A stretch of DNA of 64,000 bases from Hydrotalea sp. (GCA_027364735.1 DAHXOT010000043.1:1-64000), one strand, 5' to 3'; positions 23,679 through 33,461 are shown, counted from the first letter of the stretch. Notes: generated by a model not told the origin, from the sequence alone. Made by a program: numbers and translations.

Positions 23679-25031
23679 TTATAACGCACTAGTTGGCATG
23701 GTAGTTTGGCGACCTTGAATTCTGCCGCTATTCATTAACCCATCGTATTGACGCATTAACAAATAAGTTTCAATTTGTTGCAAAGTATCTAATACCACTC
23801 CCACCATAATTAGTAAAGAAGTTCCTCCAAAAAATGTACTAAATGCTTGTGTTACACCTAAGCGTTGAGCAAAGCCCGGCATAATACCCACAATGGCTAA
23901 AAAAATGGCACCAGGCAAGGTTATTTTATCCATTATTGAACCAATATAATCTGCTGTAGGCTGACCAGGTTTTACACCCGGAATAAATCCATTATTACGT
24001 TTTAAATCTTCAGCAATTTGTTTTGGATTAAATATTAAAGCAGTATATAAAAAAGTAAATCCAATAACCATTACAGAATAAATTAACATATACCAAGCAT
24101 TACTATGGTCATTAAAAATTCTAACAACACCTTTGGCAGAATCTAAATTGGTAAAAGAAACTAAGGTTGGCAAAAACATAATTGCTTGAGCAAATATAAT
24201 TGGCATTACTCCGGCACTATTTACTTTTACAGGCAAAAATTGGCGAGCGCCACCAAATTGCCTATTTCCAATAATTTGTTTAGCATAATTTACCGGAATT
24301 TTTCGGAGTCCTTGCACTAAAATAATTAAACCTAAAATAATGGCAACTAAAATGGCAATTTCAATTAAGAAAATTAATAATCCACCACCGGCTTTTTGAC
24401 TTTTAGCACCAAATTCTTGTAATAAAGATTGTGGTAATCGGCCTAAAATACCCACCATAATAATAATAGAAGTACCATTTCCTAATCCTTTATCCTGAAT
24501 TCTTTCACCCAACCACATTACAAATAATGTACCTGCAGTTAAAGTTACAATAGTAGTAAAGGAAAAGAGTGTTCTATCTAATAAAATAGCTTGAGCATAA
24601 CCACCTTGCGGATTGGTTAAATATTGTAAATAAGCTCCGGCCTGAAAGGCAGTAACAATAATAGTTAAGTACCTTGTCCATTGATTAATTTTTTTTCTGC
24701 CGCTCTCACCCTCTTTTTGAATTTTTTGAAACTGAGGAATAAGAATAGTCATCAACTGCATAAAAATAGATGCAGAAATGTATGGCATAATACCTAATGC
24801 AAAAATAGAAGCTTGCGTAAATGCACCACCCGCAAACGTATCGAATAATCCTAATAATCCTGTTCTCGATGCACTTAATTTAGCCTGATCTAATTGATTG
24901 GGATCTATACCTGGCAATACAATGTGAGTACCAACCCGATATACCAATATCAAGGCAAGCGTAACAACAATTTTTTGACGCAATTCTTCAATTGCCCAGA
25001 TATTTTTAATGGTTTGAATAAGTTTTTTCAC
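23679..25031 (-). CDS. secY: protein translocase subunit SecY
   Basis: This 450-residue SecY is the channel of the Sec translocon in the inner membrane. About ten TM helices are visible. Typical signatures are the N-terminal RQKIVVTLALILVYRVGTHI, the plug-region GLLGLFDTFAGGAFTQASIFALGIMPYISASI split over residues about 50-85, and RKIPVNYAKQ (cytoplasmic loop C4). The C-terminal part has NNGFIPGVKPG. It follows rplO by 78 bases, the usual spc-operon position, with a hairpin in between. Confidence 0.97.
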   Translation of the reverse strand: MKKLIQTIKNIWAIEELRQKIVVTLALILVYRVGTHIVLPGIDPNQLDQAKLSASRTGLLGLFDTFAGGAFTQASIFALGIMPYISASIFMQLMTILIPQFQKIQKEGESGRKKINQWTRYLTIIVTAFQAGAYLQYLTNPQGGYAQAILLDRTLFSFTTIVTLTAGTLFVMWLGERIQDKGLGNGTSIIIMVGILGRLPQSLLQEFGAKSQKAGGGLLIFLIEIAILVAIILGLIILVQGLRKIPVNYAKQIIGNRQFGGARQFLPVKVNSAGVMPIIFAQAIMFLPTLVSFTNLDSAKGVVRIFNDHSNAWYMLIYSVMVIGFTFLYTALIFNPKQIAEDLKRNNGFIPGVKPGQPTADYIGSIMDKITLPGAIFLAIVGIMPGFAQRLGVTQAFSTFFGGTSLLIMVGVVLDTLQQIETYLLMRQYDGLMNSGRIQGRQTTMPTSAL

Positions 25032-25068
25032 TTGATAATTCGATTGATAGTGTTATTTCCTTTAAACT

Positions 25069-25093
25069 AAAAAAGACGCATTATAAATGCGTC
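25069..25093 (-). terminator. terminator-like hairpin between rplO and secY
   Basis: GACGCAT (25075-25081) pairs with ATGCGTC (25087-25093) around TATAA. On the minus strand the stem is followed by T6 (complement of A6 at 25069-25074). Its position inside the spc operon suggests partial termination, lowering secY relative to ribosomal proteins. Confidence 0.7.
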
Positions 25094-25109
25094 CGGCAAG
25101 TTACATTAA

Positions 25110-25559
25110 TTACTTAACAATTTCAACGCTACCACCTACTGCTTCAATTGCTTCTTTAGCTTTTCCACTTATTGCGTTTACTTTAAAACTAAGTTTAGAT
25201 TTTAATTCGCCTGTTGCTAATATTTTTACTTTATCTGTTTTGCCAATCAATCCATTGATATAGAGATTTTCTACACTAAATTCAGCAAAACTATATTTTT
25301 CTTGTAGTTGATCAATTTGCCCAAGATTAAAAACCTTAAACTGAATTTTATTATTATTGGTAAAGCCACGTTTTGGAATTCGGCGTTGAATAGGCATTTG
25401 ACCACCTTCGTGTGCATTTTTACGTTGATATCCGGCACGGCTTTGGCCTCCTTTATTACCTTTTGTTGATGTACCACCTTTACCGGATGCTTCACCACGA
25501 CCTAATCTTTTTTGCTTTTTAGTTGAACCTTCTGCAGGTTTTAAAGTGTGTAGTTTCAT
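25110..25559 (-). CDS. rplO: 50S ribosomal protein L15
   Basis: This 149-residue L15 binds 23S rRNA late in 50S assembly. The basic Gly-rich N-terminal extension (LKPAEGSTKKQKRLGRGEAS, GGQSRAGYQRKNAHEGGQ) and the globular C-terminal half (SAISGKAKEAIEAVGGSVEI) are typical. Length is normal for the family. It is 110 bases downstream of rpmD and upstream of secY. Confidence 0.97.
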   Translation of the reverse strand: MKLHTLKPAEGSTKKQKRLGRGEASGKGGTSTKGNKGGQSRAGYQRKNAHEGGQMPIQRRIPKRGFTNNNKIQFKVFNLGQIDQLQEKYSFAEFSVENLYINGLIGKTDKVKILATGELKSKLSFKVNAISGKAKEAIEAVGGSVEIVK

Positions 25560-25669
25560 TTAAATTGATTTTAAACTTTCGGGGAATCACCCCTCGCATA
25601 TTAATAAAACAATAAATGCTGAATGTGGCTAAACACCATAACCATTCAACATTTATGTAAACCTATATT

Positions 25670-25852
25670 TTAAGCTAATTTTTCAACTTTTACTAAATGG
25701 CTCACTTTATTAACCATTCCTAAAATTTGAGGAGTAGCTTCTACTTCTTTAGTTGAATGTAATTTAGTTAACCCTAAAGCTTTTAAAGTTTGCTTTTGAC
25801 GTTCTGATCTATCAATACCACTTTTAACTTGTGTTATCTTAATTTTTGCCAT
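25670..25852 (-). CDS. rpmD: 50S ribosomal protein L30
   Basis: The short 60-residue L30 reads MAKIKITQVKSGIDRSERQK at the start, then LKALGLTKLHSTKEVEATPQ. A second ATG two codons upstream (25858) is possible, but the chosen start matches the family. It lies between rpsE (64 bases) and rplO (110 bases), the standard order. L30 is lost in some bacterial lineages; it is present here. Confidence 0.95.
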   Translation of the reverse strand: MAKIKITQVKSGIDRSERQKQTLKALGLTKLHSTKEVEATPQILGMVNKVSHLVKVEKLA

Positions 25853-25916
25853 TGTCATTCAATTTGAAATTGATTCATTTGTAATTTGAAATAGTATATT
25901 TCAAAAACAAATTATC

Positions 25917-26438
25917 TTATCCGTTAAATACTTTGCTTAATTTAATATTTCTGGTTTTAGCAACTTGTATTGGCTCTCTTAACTGTGTTAATGCTTTAAT
26001 AGTTGCTTTAACCACATTATGAGGATTAGCCGAACCTAAACTTTTTGCTAAAACATCGGTTACACCTGCACTTTCTAAAACTGCACGCATACTGCCTCCT
26101 GCAATAACACCGGCTCCATGTGCTGCTGGTTTTATTAATACTTTTGCTGCTCCTGCTTTTGATAATTGTTCGTGAGGTATAGTTCCATGCATTACAGGAA
26201 CTTTTACTAAGTTCTTTTTAGCATCTTCAATGCCTTTAGTAATTGCTTCCTGAACTTCTTTGGCTTTTCCTAAACCTTGCCCAACAACTCCGGCAGAATT
26301 TCCCACTACTACTAATGCAGAGAAACTAAAAGTACGTCCACCTTTTGTTGTTTTAACAACACGATTAATGGCAACAACTTTTTCTTTTAACTCAACATCA
26401 CCGCCGGCTTTAATTTTATTTTCTGTTATTTTAGACAT
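25917..26438 (-). CDS. rpsE: 30S ribosomal protein S5
   Basis: This 173-residue S5 contributes to the mRNA entry site and decoding accuracy. It has the N-terminal double-stranded RNA-binding fold ([20 protein letters not shown]) with the loop [22 protein letters not shown]-terminal S5 domain follows ([20 protein letters not shown] and [18 protein letters not shown]). It lies 31 bases downstream of rplR. Confidence 0.97.
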   Translation of the reverse strand: MSKITENKIKAGGDVELKEKVVAINRVVKTTKGGRTFSFSALVVVGNSAGVVGQGLGKAKEVQEAITKGIEDAKKNLVKVPVMHGTIPHEQLSKAGAAKVLIKPAAHGAGVIAGGSMRAVLESAGVTDVLAKSLGSANPHNVVKATIKALTQLREPIQVAKTRNIKLSKVFNG

Positions 26439-26469
26439 TTTATCAGTTTAAATTTCAGTTTTGAAATTA

Positions 26470-26823
26470 TTAGAATTGTAGTCCCCCTTCTCTTGCACCA
26501 TCAGCAACGCTTTTTACACGACCATGATATAAATTACCACCTCTATCAAAAACACATGTGGTAATTCCTAATTCAATTGCTTTTCTGGCAATTAAATTAC
26601 CTACCAATTTTGCTTTTTCTATTTTAGTTACTTTTTGTACAGCAATCTCTTTATTGGTAGAAGCAGCAGCGGCAAGGGTAAGCCCATTTACATCATCTAT
26701 AAGCTGTGCATAAATTTCGGCATTGCTTCTAAAAACAGAAAGGCGTGGTTTAATGGCTGTTCCAGCCACTTTGCTACGAATTCTGTATCGTATTTTTTGC
26801 CTTTGTACTAATTTACTATTCAT
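26470..26823 (-). CDS. rplR: 50S ribosomal protein L18
   Basis: This 117-residue L18 binds 5S rRNA with L5. The basic start ([20 protein letters not shown]) and the conserved [18 protein letters not shown] and [17 protein letters not shown] segments identify it. It follows rplF by 53 bases and precedes rpsE by 31, in the usual spc order. Confidence 0.97.
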   Translation of the reverse strand: MNSKLVQRQKIRYRIRSKVAGTAIKPRLSVFRSNAEIYAQLIDDVNGLTLAAAASTNKEIAVQKVTKIEKAKLVGNLIARKAIELGITTCVFDRGGNLYHGRVKSVADGAREGGLQF

Positions 26824-26876
26824 ACATTTTTATTTATTACTTCCGATTCTGCCGGAAGCTTCATTCAGTTTATTTA

Positions 26877-27431
26877 TTATTTTCCGGCTGCTTTACCTGC
26901 TTTTCTTCTTAATATTTCATTTGAATATTTAACACCTTTGCCTTTGTATGGTTCTGGTTTACGCAAGCCTCTTAATTTAGCAGCTACTTGTCCCAATAAT
27001 TGCTTATCAACTCCTTCTAATATTATTTTAGGATTTTGTCCTTTTTCTGTTGCGGTAGCTACTTTTAATTCTTTAGGAATTTCAAAGATGATATTATGAG
27101 AATATCCTAATGAAAGATCTAAAATATTTCCTTGGTTAGCTGCTTTAAACCCTACCCCTACTAATTCTAATTCTTTTTTATACCCATCAGTAACGCCTTT
27201 AACTAAGTTATTAACTAATGCGCGATATAACCCATGCATGGCACGATGACGAATTTGGTCGGTTGGGCGATTAAACACAACTTCATCGTTCTTAACTTCT
27301 ACTTTAATATCACGATCAATAACTTGTTTTAATTCGCCTTTAGGGCCTTTTACAGTTATTACATTATCGCTTCCAACTGTTACTGTAACGCCTTTTGGAA
27401 GAATTACAGGTTGTTTACCAATACGAGACAT
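26877..27431 (-). CDS. rplF: 50S ribosomal protein L6
   Basis: This 184-residue L6 has two tandem alpha/beta repeats. It starts MSRIGKQPVILPKGVTVTVG, contains RALVNNLVKGVTDGYKKELE and ends with the conserved RKPEPYKGKGVKYSNEILRR. It sits near the GTPase-associated region of the 50S subunit. The gap from rpsH is 80 bases and holds a GACCGGTC palindrome (27467-27474) of unknown meaning. Confidence 0.97.
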   Translation of the reverse strand: MSRIGKQPVILPKGVTVTVGSDNVITVKGPKGELKQVIDRDIKVEVKNDEVVFNRPTDQIRHRAMHGLYRALVNNLVKGVTDGYKKELELVGVGFKAANQGNILDLSLGYSHNIIFEIPKELKVATATEKGQNPKIILEGVDKQLLGQVAAKLRGLRKPEPYKGKGVKYSNEILRRKAGKAAGK

Positions 27432-27511
27432 ACAAATATATTTTTAATTCTTAGTAATTTTCAGACCGGTCAGCAGTGTATGTACGGCTTAATGTATCTG
27501 AAAAAAAATTG

Positions 27512-27910
27512 TTAGCTTATAAAACAAAGCACTTCACCACCAACGTTTTGAGCTTTTGCTTGTTTATCGGTTAATACTCCTTTTGAAGTACTGATAATAG
27601 CTACACCCAATCCATTAATAACTCGCTTCATATCGGCTGGTTTAGCATATTGGCGTAAACCCGGACGACTAATTCTTTCTAAATTACGAATAGCAGGTTG
27701 TTTGGTAGATGGATCGTATTTTAAGGCTATTTTGATTAAGCCTTGTTTATTATCATCTTCAAACTTATATTTCAAAATGTAACCTTGCTCGTATAAGATT
27801 TCAGTAATTCTTTTCTTCAAGTTTGAAGCAGGAATCTCAACTAGTCTATGACCAGCCATTTGAGCATTACGAACCCTTGTTAAAAAGTCTGCAATAGGAT
27901 CAGTTACCAT
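27512..27910 (-). CDS. rpsH: 30S ribosomal protein S8
   Basis: This 132-residue S8 binds the central domain of 16S rRNA and in other bacteria represses the spc operon. It starts VTDPIADFLTRVRNAQMAGH and ends with the hallmark KGVLTDKQAKAQNVGGEVLC. It lies 71 bases after rpsN. Whether it regulates this operon cannot be judged; no S8-site mimic was identified by eye. Confidence 0.97.
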   Translation of the reverse strand: MVTDPIADFLTRVRNAQMAGHRLVEIPASNLKKRITEILYEQGYILKYKFEDDNKQGLIKIALKYDPSTKQPAIRNLERISRPGLRQYAKPADMKRVINGLGVAIISTSKGVLTDKQAKAQNVGGEVLCFIS

Positions 27911-27981
27911 GTTTATTTTAATTAATTCAGTTCAAAATTTTGTTTCTATGCATCTCCATAATGGAGAAGTTATAGTAAAAA

Positions 27982-28251
27982 TTACCAGCTTGCTTTTTTT
28001 ACACCCGGAATTTTACCTTCTAAAGCCATATCTCTGAAAGTAACTCTTGAGAGACCAAAAAACCTCATATAACCTTTAGGACGCCCGGTTAATTGGCAAC
28101 GATTTTTTAGTCGAACAGGAGAAGCATTTTTAGGAAGTTTATCTAAAGCAGCAACATCACCTGCAGCTTTTAATGCAGCACGCTTTTCTGCAAATTTTTC
28201 AACTAATGCTTTACGCTTAGTTTGTCTGGCTACTACTGATTTTTTTGCCAT
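27982..28251 (-). CDS. rpsN: 30S ribosomal protein S14 (zinc-free type)
   Basis: This 89-residue S14 has a single Cys in [19 protein letters not shown] and lacks the CxxC pairs of the short zinc-binding form, so it is the C-minus long type. The C-terminal [20 protein letters not shown] is typical. It is followed by rpsH and lies 11 bases after rplE. Confidence 0.96.
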   Translation of the reverse strand: MAKKSVVARQTKRKALVEKFAEKRAALKAAGDVAALDKLPKNASPVRLKNRCQLTGRPKGYMRFFGLSRVTFRDMALEGKIPGVKKASW

Positions 28252-28262
28252 GTGATATACGA

Positions 28263-28838
28263 TTAGTTATTATCTTTTTTAATATTTTTAAAAGGCATAC
28301 CTAATTCTTTTAATAATTCGTATGCTTCTTCGTTTGTTTGAGCTGTAGTAACGAATGTAATATCCATTCCGGTAATTTTATTTACTTTATCAATATCAAT
28401 TTCCGGAAAAATAATTTGTTCAGTTACACCTAATGTATAATTACCACGTCCATCAAAAGCTTTATCGCTAATTCCTTTAAAATCTCTTACACGAGGTAAT
28501 GCAACTGATACCAATCTATCTAAAAATTCATACATTTTTTCGCCGCGTAAAGTTACTCGGGCTCCAATTGGCATTCCTTTACGAAGTTTAAAGTTAGAAA
28601 TGTCTTTTTTAGAAAAAGTAGGTACTGCTTTTTGTCCGGTAATTTGTTCTAATTCGGCTACAGCAATATCTACCAATTTTTTGTCGGTAACAGCTCCATT
28701 AACTCCACGGTTAATAGCAATTTTTTCTAACTTAGGTGCTTGCATAATAGATTTGTATGCAAACTTTTTTACCAATGCAGGTACAACTTCATTTTTGTAC
28801 TTATCTGCTAATCTTGGAGTGTATTTTATAGTACTCAT
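28263..28838 (-). CDS. rplE: 50S ribosomal protein L5
   Basis: This 191-residue L5 binds 5S rRNA in the central protuberance. Family segments visible are [40 protein letters not shown] and GITEQ-like [16 protein letters not shown]. Its ATG overlaps the rplX stop codon by one base (TAATG), suggesting translational coupling. Confidence 0.97.
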   Translation of the reverse strand: MSTIKYTPRLADKYKNEVVPALVKKFAYKSIMQAPKLEKIAINRGVNGAVTDKKLVDIAVAELEQITGQKAVPTFSKKDISNFKLRKGMPIGARVTLRGEKMYEFLDRLVSVALPRVRDFKGISDKAFDGRGNYTLGVTEQIIFPEIDIDKVNKITGMDITFVTTAQTNEEAYELLKELGMPFKNIKKDNN

Positions 28839-29176
28839 TACTTAATAGCCTCCCCTGATTTTTTTGATACAAGAACTAATTTTCCATTTTCTCTGGTGCG
28901 TTTTACTTTAGTAGCAGCACCTGCTTTAGCATCCCATAACTGCACATTACTGATGTTAATAGGAGCTTCTATTTTTACAATACCACCTTTAGTGTTTTGA
29001 GCACTTGGTTTAGTATGTTTAGTAACTATGTTTACTCCTTCAACAACTACACGGCCTTTATCTACTATAACTTCCAACACCTTACGAGGCTTCTTTAAGT
29101 CTTTATCATCACCGGCAATTACCACAACTGTGTCACCTTTTTTGATGTTGAATTTGGGTTTAAATCTGTTACTCAT
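28838..29176 (-). CDS. rplX: 50S ribosomal protein L24
   Basis: This 112-residue L24 is an early 50S assembly initiator with a KOW motif: [20 protein letters not shown]. It continues [19 protein letters not shown] and [17 protein letters not shown]. It is 92 bases after rplN and overlaps rplE by one base. Confidence 0.97.
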   Translation of the reverse strand: MSNRFKPKFNIKKGDTVVVIAGDDKDLKKPRKVLEVIVDKGRVVVEGVNIVTKHTKPSAQNTKGGIVKIEAPINISNVQLWDAKAGAATKVKRTRENGKLVLVSKKSGEAIK

Positions 29177-29268
29177 TGTTTGTAACGTTTTATCTTTATT
29201 CCTGATTAGGATTTTTTATATACAACTATTGTTCTACTATCAGCTATTGCTGTATTTATCGGTTGTAC

Positions 29269-29637
29269 TTATAGCACTTCCGGAGCTAAAGAAATAATTT
29301 TCATATATCCTTTATCACGCAATTCTCTGGCAACCGGCCCAAAGATACGTGTACCTCTAGGTTCGTCGGCATTGTTTAGTAATACCACTGCATTATCATC
29401 AAAACGAATGTATGATCCGTCTTTTCTGCGCAATTTGTTGGTAGTACGCACAATTACTGCTTTAGATACAGTTCCTTTTTTAATACCACCGGCAGGAATG
29501 GCATCCTTTACTGTAACAACAATTTTGTCACCAATTTTAGCATAGTCCTGACCACTATTACCTAATACTTTAATACAAAGTACTTCTTTGGCTCCACTGT
29601 TATCAGCTACATTTAATCTGCTTTCTTGCTGAATCAT
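29269..29637 (-). CDS. rplN: 50S ribosomal protein L14
   Basis: This 122-residue L14 begins [20 protein letters not shown] and contains the family signature [20 protein letters not shown] and [20 protein letters not shown]. It contributes to intersubunit bridges and is a target of silencing factor RsfS in other bacteria. The length is exactly that expected. It lies 55 bases after rpsQ. Confidence 0.98.
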   Translation of the reverse strand: MIQQESRLNVADNSGAKEVLCIKVLGNSGQDYAKIGDKIVVTVKDAIPAGGIKKGTVSKAVIVRTTNKLRRKDGSYIRFDDNAVVLLNNADEPRGTRIFGPVARELRDKGYMKIISLAPEVL

Positions 29638-29692
29638 CTTAATTAATTTTTCAGTTCTTTGAACTATTTTTTCTAATTGTAAAACAGCGGAA

Positions 29693-29950
29693 TTATTTCG
29701 CTTTTTCTACTATTTCAACCAATCTCCAACGTTTTGTTTTACTCATGGGGCGAGTTTCCATAATTTTTACTACATCGCCAATACCACCTTCATTTTTTTC
29801 GTCATGAGCATGGAATTTGGTAGTTTTTTTAACGAACTTACCATAGATGGGGTGTTTTACTTTTCTTTCAACAGCTACTGTAATGGTTTTTTCCATTTTA
29901 TCGCTAGTAACTACACCAATTCTTGTTTTACGCAAATTTCTTTCAGCCAT
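29693..29950 (-). CDS. rpsQ: 30S ribosomal protein S17
   Basis: This 85-residue OB-fold S17 starts [20 protein letters not shown] and includes [20 protein letters not shown] and [20 protein letters not shown]. It binds 16S rRNA 5' domain early in assembly. It follows rpmC by 21 bases. Confidence 0.97.
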   Translation of the reverse strand: MAERNLRKTRIGVVTSDKMEKTITVAVERKVKHPIYGKFVKKTTKFHAHDEKNEGGIGDVVKIMETRPMSKTKRWRLVEIVEKAK

Positions 29951-29971
29951 TGTTTGCTTTTTATTTAGTTA

Positions 29972-30181
29972 TTAAGCCAACTTTCTTTTTTGTAATTCCG
30001 TTTGTATACGGGCAATATCTTTTCTCACACCACGAATAGTCATTGGATTTTCCAATGGTGAAATAGCATGAGCAAACTCCAATTTTTTTAATCGAAGTTT
30101 ATCTTCCTGAATACGTGCATGTAAATCACTATCAGTTAAATCTTTTAAGCCCTTATTAAAATCATGTTTCTTATTAGCCAT
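29972..30181 (-). CDS. rpmC: 50S ribosomal protein L29
   Basis: A 69-residue two-helix protein at the exit-tunnel rim near L23. It shows DLTDSDLHARIQEDKLRLKK and the C-terminal NPMTIRGVRKDIARIQTELQ. It lies 18 bases after rplP and 21 before rpsQ, the conserved S10-operon position. Confidence 0.96.
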   Translation of the reverse strand: MANKKHDFNKGLKDLTDSDLHARIQEDKLRLKKLEFAHAISPLENPMTIRGVRKDIARIQTELQKRKLA

Positions 30182-30199
30182 TGCAATTATTTTTTTAAA

Positions 30200-30619
30200 T
30201 TATGCTTGCAAATCTCTTCTTACAACAAATTTTGTTTTAATAGGTAGTTTTTGAGCACCTAAGTCTAATGCTTGTTTTGCTACTTCTTCACTAACCCCAT
30301 CCAATTCAAACAAAATACGACCCGGTTCTACCACAGCAGCCCAAAATTCGGGATTACCTTTACCTTTACCCATTCTCACTTCAAGTGGTTTACGAGTAAT
30401 AATTTTGTCGGGGAATATTCTAATCCACACATTTCCTTCACGCTTCATAGCACGTGTAATGCTTTGACGAGCAGCTTCAATTTGGCGATTGGTTAACCAT
30501 ATAGGTTCTAAAGCTTTTAAAGCATACGAACCAAAAGAAATGGTAGTGCCACGCTTTGCTACTCCGCGTATACGGCCTTTTTGCTGTTTTCTGTGTTTAC
30601 TTCTTTTAGGTTGTAACAT
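30200..30619 (-). CDS. rplP: 50S ribosomal protein L16
   Basis: This 139-residue L16 helps position tRNA at the A site. It starts [20 protein letters not shown] and carries the [20 protein letters not shown] and [20 protein letters not shown] signatures. The gene is 26 bases after rpsC. Confidence 0.98.
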   Translation of the reverse strand: MLQPKRSKHRKQQKGRIRGVAKRGTTISFGSYALKALEPIWLTNRQIEAARQSITRAMKREGNVWIRIFPDKIITRKPLEVRMGKGKGNPEFWAAVVEPGRILFELDGVSEEVAKQALDLGAQKLPIKTKFVVRRDLQA

Positions 30620-30645
30620 TATAATTCAATTTGACAATTCGAAAA

Positions 30646-31431
30646 TTAGTTTCTTCTATCACCTCTTCCACCGCTATTTCTTCTATCTCCACCACCTCTA
30701 CGGTCATCTCTTCTATCACCACTTCCTCTTTCATCTCTTCTTTCTCTTCTATCGCTTACATCACTTTTTCCGCCTACAAAGTTGGGATTTAATTCGCGTT
30801 TTCCTAATACTTCGCCTTTACAAATCCATACTTTAATACCAATTTTTCCATATACTGTAAGTGAATAAACAGATGCATAATCAATATCCATTCTTAGTGT
30901 ATGTAAAGGAACACGACCTTGCTTTATTTCTTCGGTACGAGCAATTTCGGCACCTCCTAAACGGCCACTAACTTTCACTTTAATTCCTTCGGCACCCATA
31001 CGAAGTGTTGAAGCAATTGCCATTTTAATGGCTCTTTTATAATTAATTCTATTCTCAATTTGTCTGGCAATGGTATCGCCTACTATGTTAGCATCTAATT
31101 CTGGTCGACGTATTTCGAGGATGTTGATTTGAACATCATCTTTTCCTGTTAATTTTTTTAATTCTTCTTTAATACGATCAACTTCGTTACCGCCTTTACC
31201 AATGATGATACCCGGTTTACTTGTATGAATGGTAACTATTAATTTACCTAATGTACGTTCTATAACAATTTTTGCAATGCCGCCTTTATTAATACGTGCA
31301 TTGAGGTAAGTACGGATTTTGTTGTCCTCAATCAACTTGGTGGCAAAATCTTTTTTGCTACCATACCAGTTACTGTCCCATCCGCGGATGATACCTAACC
31401 TGTTACCAATTGGATTTGCTTTCTGACCCAT
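30646..31431 (-). CDS. rpsC: 30S ribosomal protein S3 with basic-acidic tail
   Basis: This 261-residue S3 binds mRNA at the entry channel. It starts [20 protein letters not shown], has a KH domain around [20 protein letters not shown] and a C-terminal S3 domain ending [20 protein letters not shown]. After about residue 222 the normal protein gives way to a tail of some 40 residues made almost only of Arg, Asp, Gly, Ser and Asn in DRR/GGDRR-like units. Such tails occur in Bacteroidota S3 (from memory), but this one is strikingly repetitive. It is 13 bases after rplV. Confidence 0.97.
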   Translation of the reverse strand: MGQKANPIGNRLGIIRGWDSNWYGSKKDFATKLIEDNKIRTYLNARINKGGIAKIVIERTLGKLIVTIHTSKPGIIIGKGGNEVDRIKEELKKLTGKDDVQINILEIRRPELDANIVGDTIARQIENRINYKRAIKMAIASTLRMGAEGIKVKVSGRLGGAEIARTEEIKQGRVPLHTLRMDIDYASVYSLTVYGKIGIKVWICKGEVLGKRELNPNFVGGKSDVSDRRERRDERGSGDRRDDRRGGGDRRNSGGRGDRRN

Positions 31432-31444
31432 ATTATGGTTTCAA

Positions 31445-31789
31445 TTAATTTTTAGAATCTACAATTAATGTTACATGGTTGCTGCGCTTTCTAACCCTAT
31501 AGCCTCTGCCTTGAGGTGCAGGTCGCATACGTTTTAAAACGCGTCCTCCATCTACAAAAACAGTTTTTACAATTAAGTTGCTATCGGCTGCACTATTTCC
31601 ATTATTTTTTTGTTCCCAGTTATTGATAGCACTTTTTAATAATTTAGCCAACGGGGTAGCATTATGCTGAGGATGATGTTCTAATATTGCCAAAGCTTTT
31701 TCTACTTCCATTCCTCTAATAACATCAGCCAATAAACGCATTTTGCGTGGGCCTGTTGGATAATTGTTCAGTTTTGCTACTGCTTCCAT
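31445..31789 (-). CDS. rplV: 50S ribosomal protein L22
   Basis: This 114-residue L22 lines the exit tunnel with its long beta-hairpin. Visible segments are [36 protein letters not shown] and the loop [20 protein letters not shown]. It follows rpsS by 78 bases, a gap filled by a heptamer repeat. Confidence 0.97.
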   Translation of the reverse strand: MEAVAKLNNYPTGPRKMRLLADVIRGMEVEKALAILEHHPQHNATPLAKLLKSAINNWEQKNNGNSAADSNLIVKTVFVDGGRVLKRMRPAPQGRGYRVRKRSNHVTLIVDSKN

Positions 31790-31800
31790 TTTTTATTAAG

Positions 31801-31833
31801 TTTTGAGTTTTGAGTTTTGAGTTTTGAGTTTTG
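31801..31833. repeat. tandem TTTTGAG heptamer
   Basis: Four perfect copies of TTTTGAG plus a partial fifth fill the gap between rpsS and rplV. This simple-sequence tract could vary in length by slippage. On the transcript it reads CTCAAAA repeats, just upstream of the rplV start. Confidence 0.85.
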
Positions 31834-31867
31834 TTTTAAAACTTTTTACATCAAACTCTAACTTTTT

Positions 31868-32137
31868 TTATTGTTTAGTTCCTGAATGTCCTTTAAAATT
31901 TCTTGTTGGTGCAAATTCACCTAACTTATGGCCTACCATAAATTCTGTAACATATACAGGAATAAATTTATTCCCATTATGCACTGCAAAAGTATGACCC
32001 ACGAAATCGGGAGTAATGGTACTTCTGCGGCTCCATGTTTTAATTACACTTTTTTTAGCTTTACCATCATTAATGGCAGTTACTTTTTCATCTAAATTAT
32101 GATCTACGTAAGGACCTTTTTTAATCGAACGACCCAT
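31868..32137 (-). CDS. rpsS: 30S ribosomal protein S19
   Basis: This 89-residue S19 in the 30S head starts [19 protein letters not shown] and includes [20 protein letters not shown] and [15 protein letters not shown]. It lies 110 bases after rplB. That gap contains repeated TTTGTGATT words but no coding frame. Confidence 0.98.
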   Translation of the reverse strand: MGRSIKKGPYVDHNLDEKVTAINDGKAKKSVIKTWSRRSTITPDFVGHTFAVHNGNKFIPVYVTEFMVGHKLGEFAPTRNFKGHSGTKQ

Positions 32138-32247
32138 GGTTATTTTTGTTTGTGATTTGTGATTTTGGATTTTTCCTTAATCATTCATCTTGTGTTTATT
32201 TGTTCCTTTTACTTTACTGTTGGAACCATTTTAACGCTTTTTATTAA

Positions 32248-33087
32248 TTACAAAGTAAGCTTCTTACCATCTCTTCTTTGAATAATCAGTTTATCGCTTC
32301 CTTTGCCTTTTGTTCTTGTTTTTTCTCCTTTAGCATATTTGCCGGTTCTGCTACGAGGATGACCTCCGGAAGCTTTACCTTCACCTCCACCCATTGGATG
32401 ATCAACCGGATTCATTGCTACACCACGAGTACGAGGACGAATTCCTTTCCAGCGATTAACCCCGGCTTTACCAGCCATTTCCAAATTATGATCGCTATTA
32501 GATACAACTCCAACAGTTGCAAAACAATTGATCAATACTTTTCTTAATTCGCCGGAAGGCATTTTTATAACGGCATATTTTTCTTCTTTACCAGTTAATT
32601 GTGCCGACGCACCTGCACTTCTAGCTAATTTTGCGCCATGACCATGTTGCATTTCAATATTATGAATCATGGTACCCAAAGGCATAAATTTTAATTGCAA
32701 AGCATTCCCTATTTCAGGAGCAATATCATTTCCAGACATTACTTTATTACCCACTTGCAAGCCTTGTGGTGCAAGAATATATCTTTTCTCACCATCAGCA
32801 TATTGCAATAAAGCTATAAATGCTGTACGGTTTGGATCGTATTCAATAGATAAAACAGTTGCTTCAATGTTGTGCTTATCACGCTTGAAATCTATAATAC
32901 GATAATGCTTTTTATGACCACCGCCAATATAACGCATAGAACGACGGCCTTGAGCATTACGTCCACCTGATTTTTTAACAGGTTCTAACAAACTTTTTTC
33001 GGGTTGGTTAGTTGTAATTTCAGCATAAGCATTGCCAATTCTCCAGCGTGTGCCGGCTGTCATTGGTTTGTACTTTTTTAATGCCAT
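32248..33087 (-). CDS. rplB: 50S ribosomal protein L2
   Basis: This 279-residue L2 lies close to the peptidyl transferase centre. It starts [20 protein letters not shown] and holds [20 protein letters not shown] and the near-invariant [19 protein letters not shown] loop (about 222-240). Length is typical. It follows rplW by 47 bases. Confidence 0.98.
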   Translation of the reverse strand: MALKKYKPMTAGTRWRIGNAYAEITTNQPEKSLLEPVKKSGGRNAQGRRSMRYIGGGHKKHYRIIDFKRDKHNIEATVLSIEYDPNRTAFIALLQYADGEKRYILAPQGLQVGNKVMSGNDIAPEIGNALQLKFMPLGTMIHNIEMQHGHGAKLARSAGASAQLTGKEEKYAVIKMPSGELRKVLINCFATVGVVSNSDHNLEMAGKAGVNRWKGIRPRTRGVAMNPVDHPMGGGEGKASGGHPRSRTGKYAKGEKTRTKGKGSDKLIIQRRDGKKLTL

Positions 33088-33134
33088 TTTCTTTCTTTTT
33101 TTGCGAAATTTTCAGCTTCGCTAACTATAAATTA

Positions 33135-33434
33135 TTAAATATTTGCGTATAAATCTATTGTTTCGCCTTCGGCTACTGTAACAAAAGCTTTTTTATATGC
33201 GGGCTTTTGACCTTTAATAAAACCAGCTTTGGTATAACGTGTTTTATTTTTTCCTGGGGCTACAGCAGTATTTACTTCCACAACACTAACACCATAAAAA
33301 TTCTCTACTGCTTTCTTTATTTCTAATTTATTAGCCTTACGATTTACCTTAAAAGCATATTTTCTTAACTTTTCTTGTTGTTGATTTGCTTTTTCGGTTA
33401 AAATTGGCTTGATTAAAATTTCACTCAGTTTCAT
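33135..33434 (-). CDS. rplW: 50S ribosomal protein L23
   Basis: This 99-residue L23 at the tunnel exit docks trigger factor and SRP. It opens LSEILIKPILTEKANQQQEK and continues KYAFKVNRKANKLEIKKAVE and FYGVSVVEVNTAVAPGKNK. It is 27 bases after rplD. Confidence 0.97.
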   Translation of the reverse strand: MKLSEILIKPILTEKANQQQEKLRKYAFKVNRKANKLEIKKAVENFYGVSVVEVNTAVAPGKNKTRYTKAGFIKGQKPAYKKAFVTVAEGETIDLYANI

Positions 33435-33461
33435 TGTATATTATAGTTGAAACGTTTTTAA

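Noticed and set aside
27467-27474. GACCGGTC palindrome between rpsH and rplF
   Set aside because: Only eight bases and a single occurrence noted; too short to call an operator.
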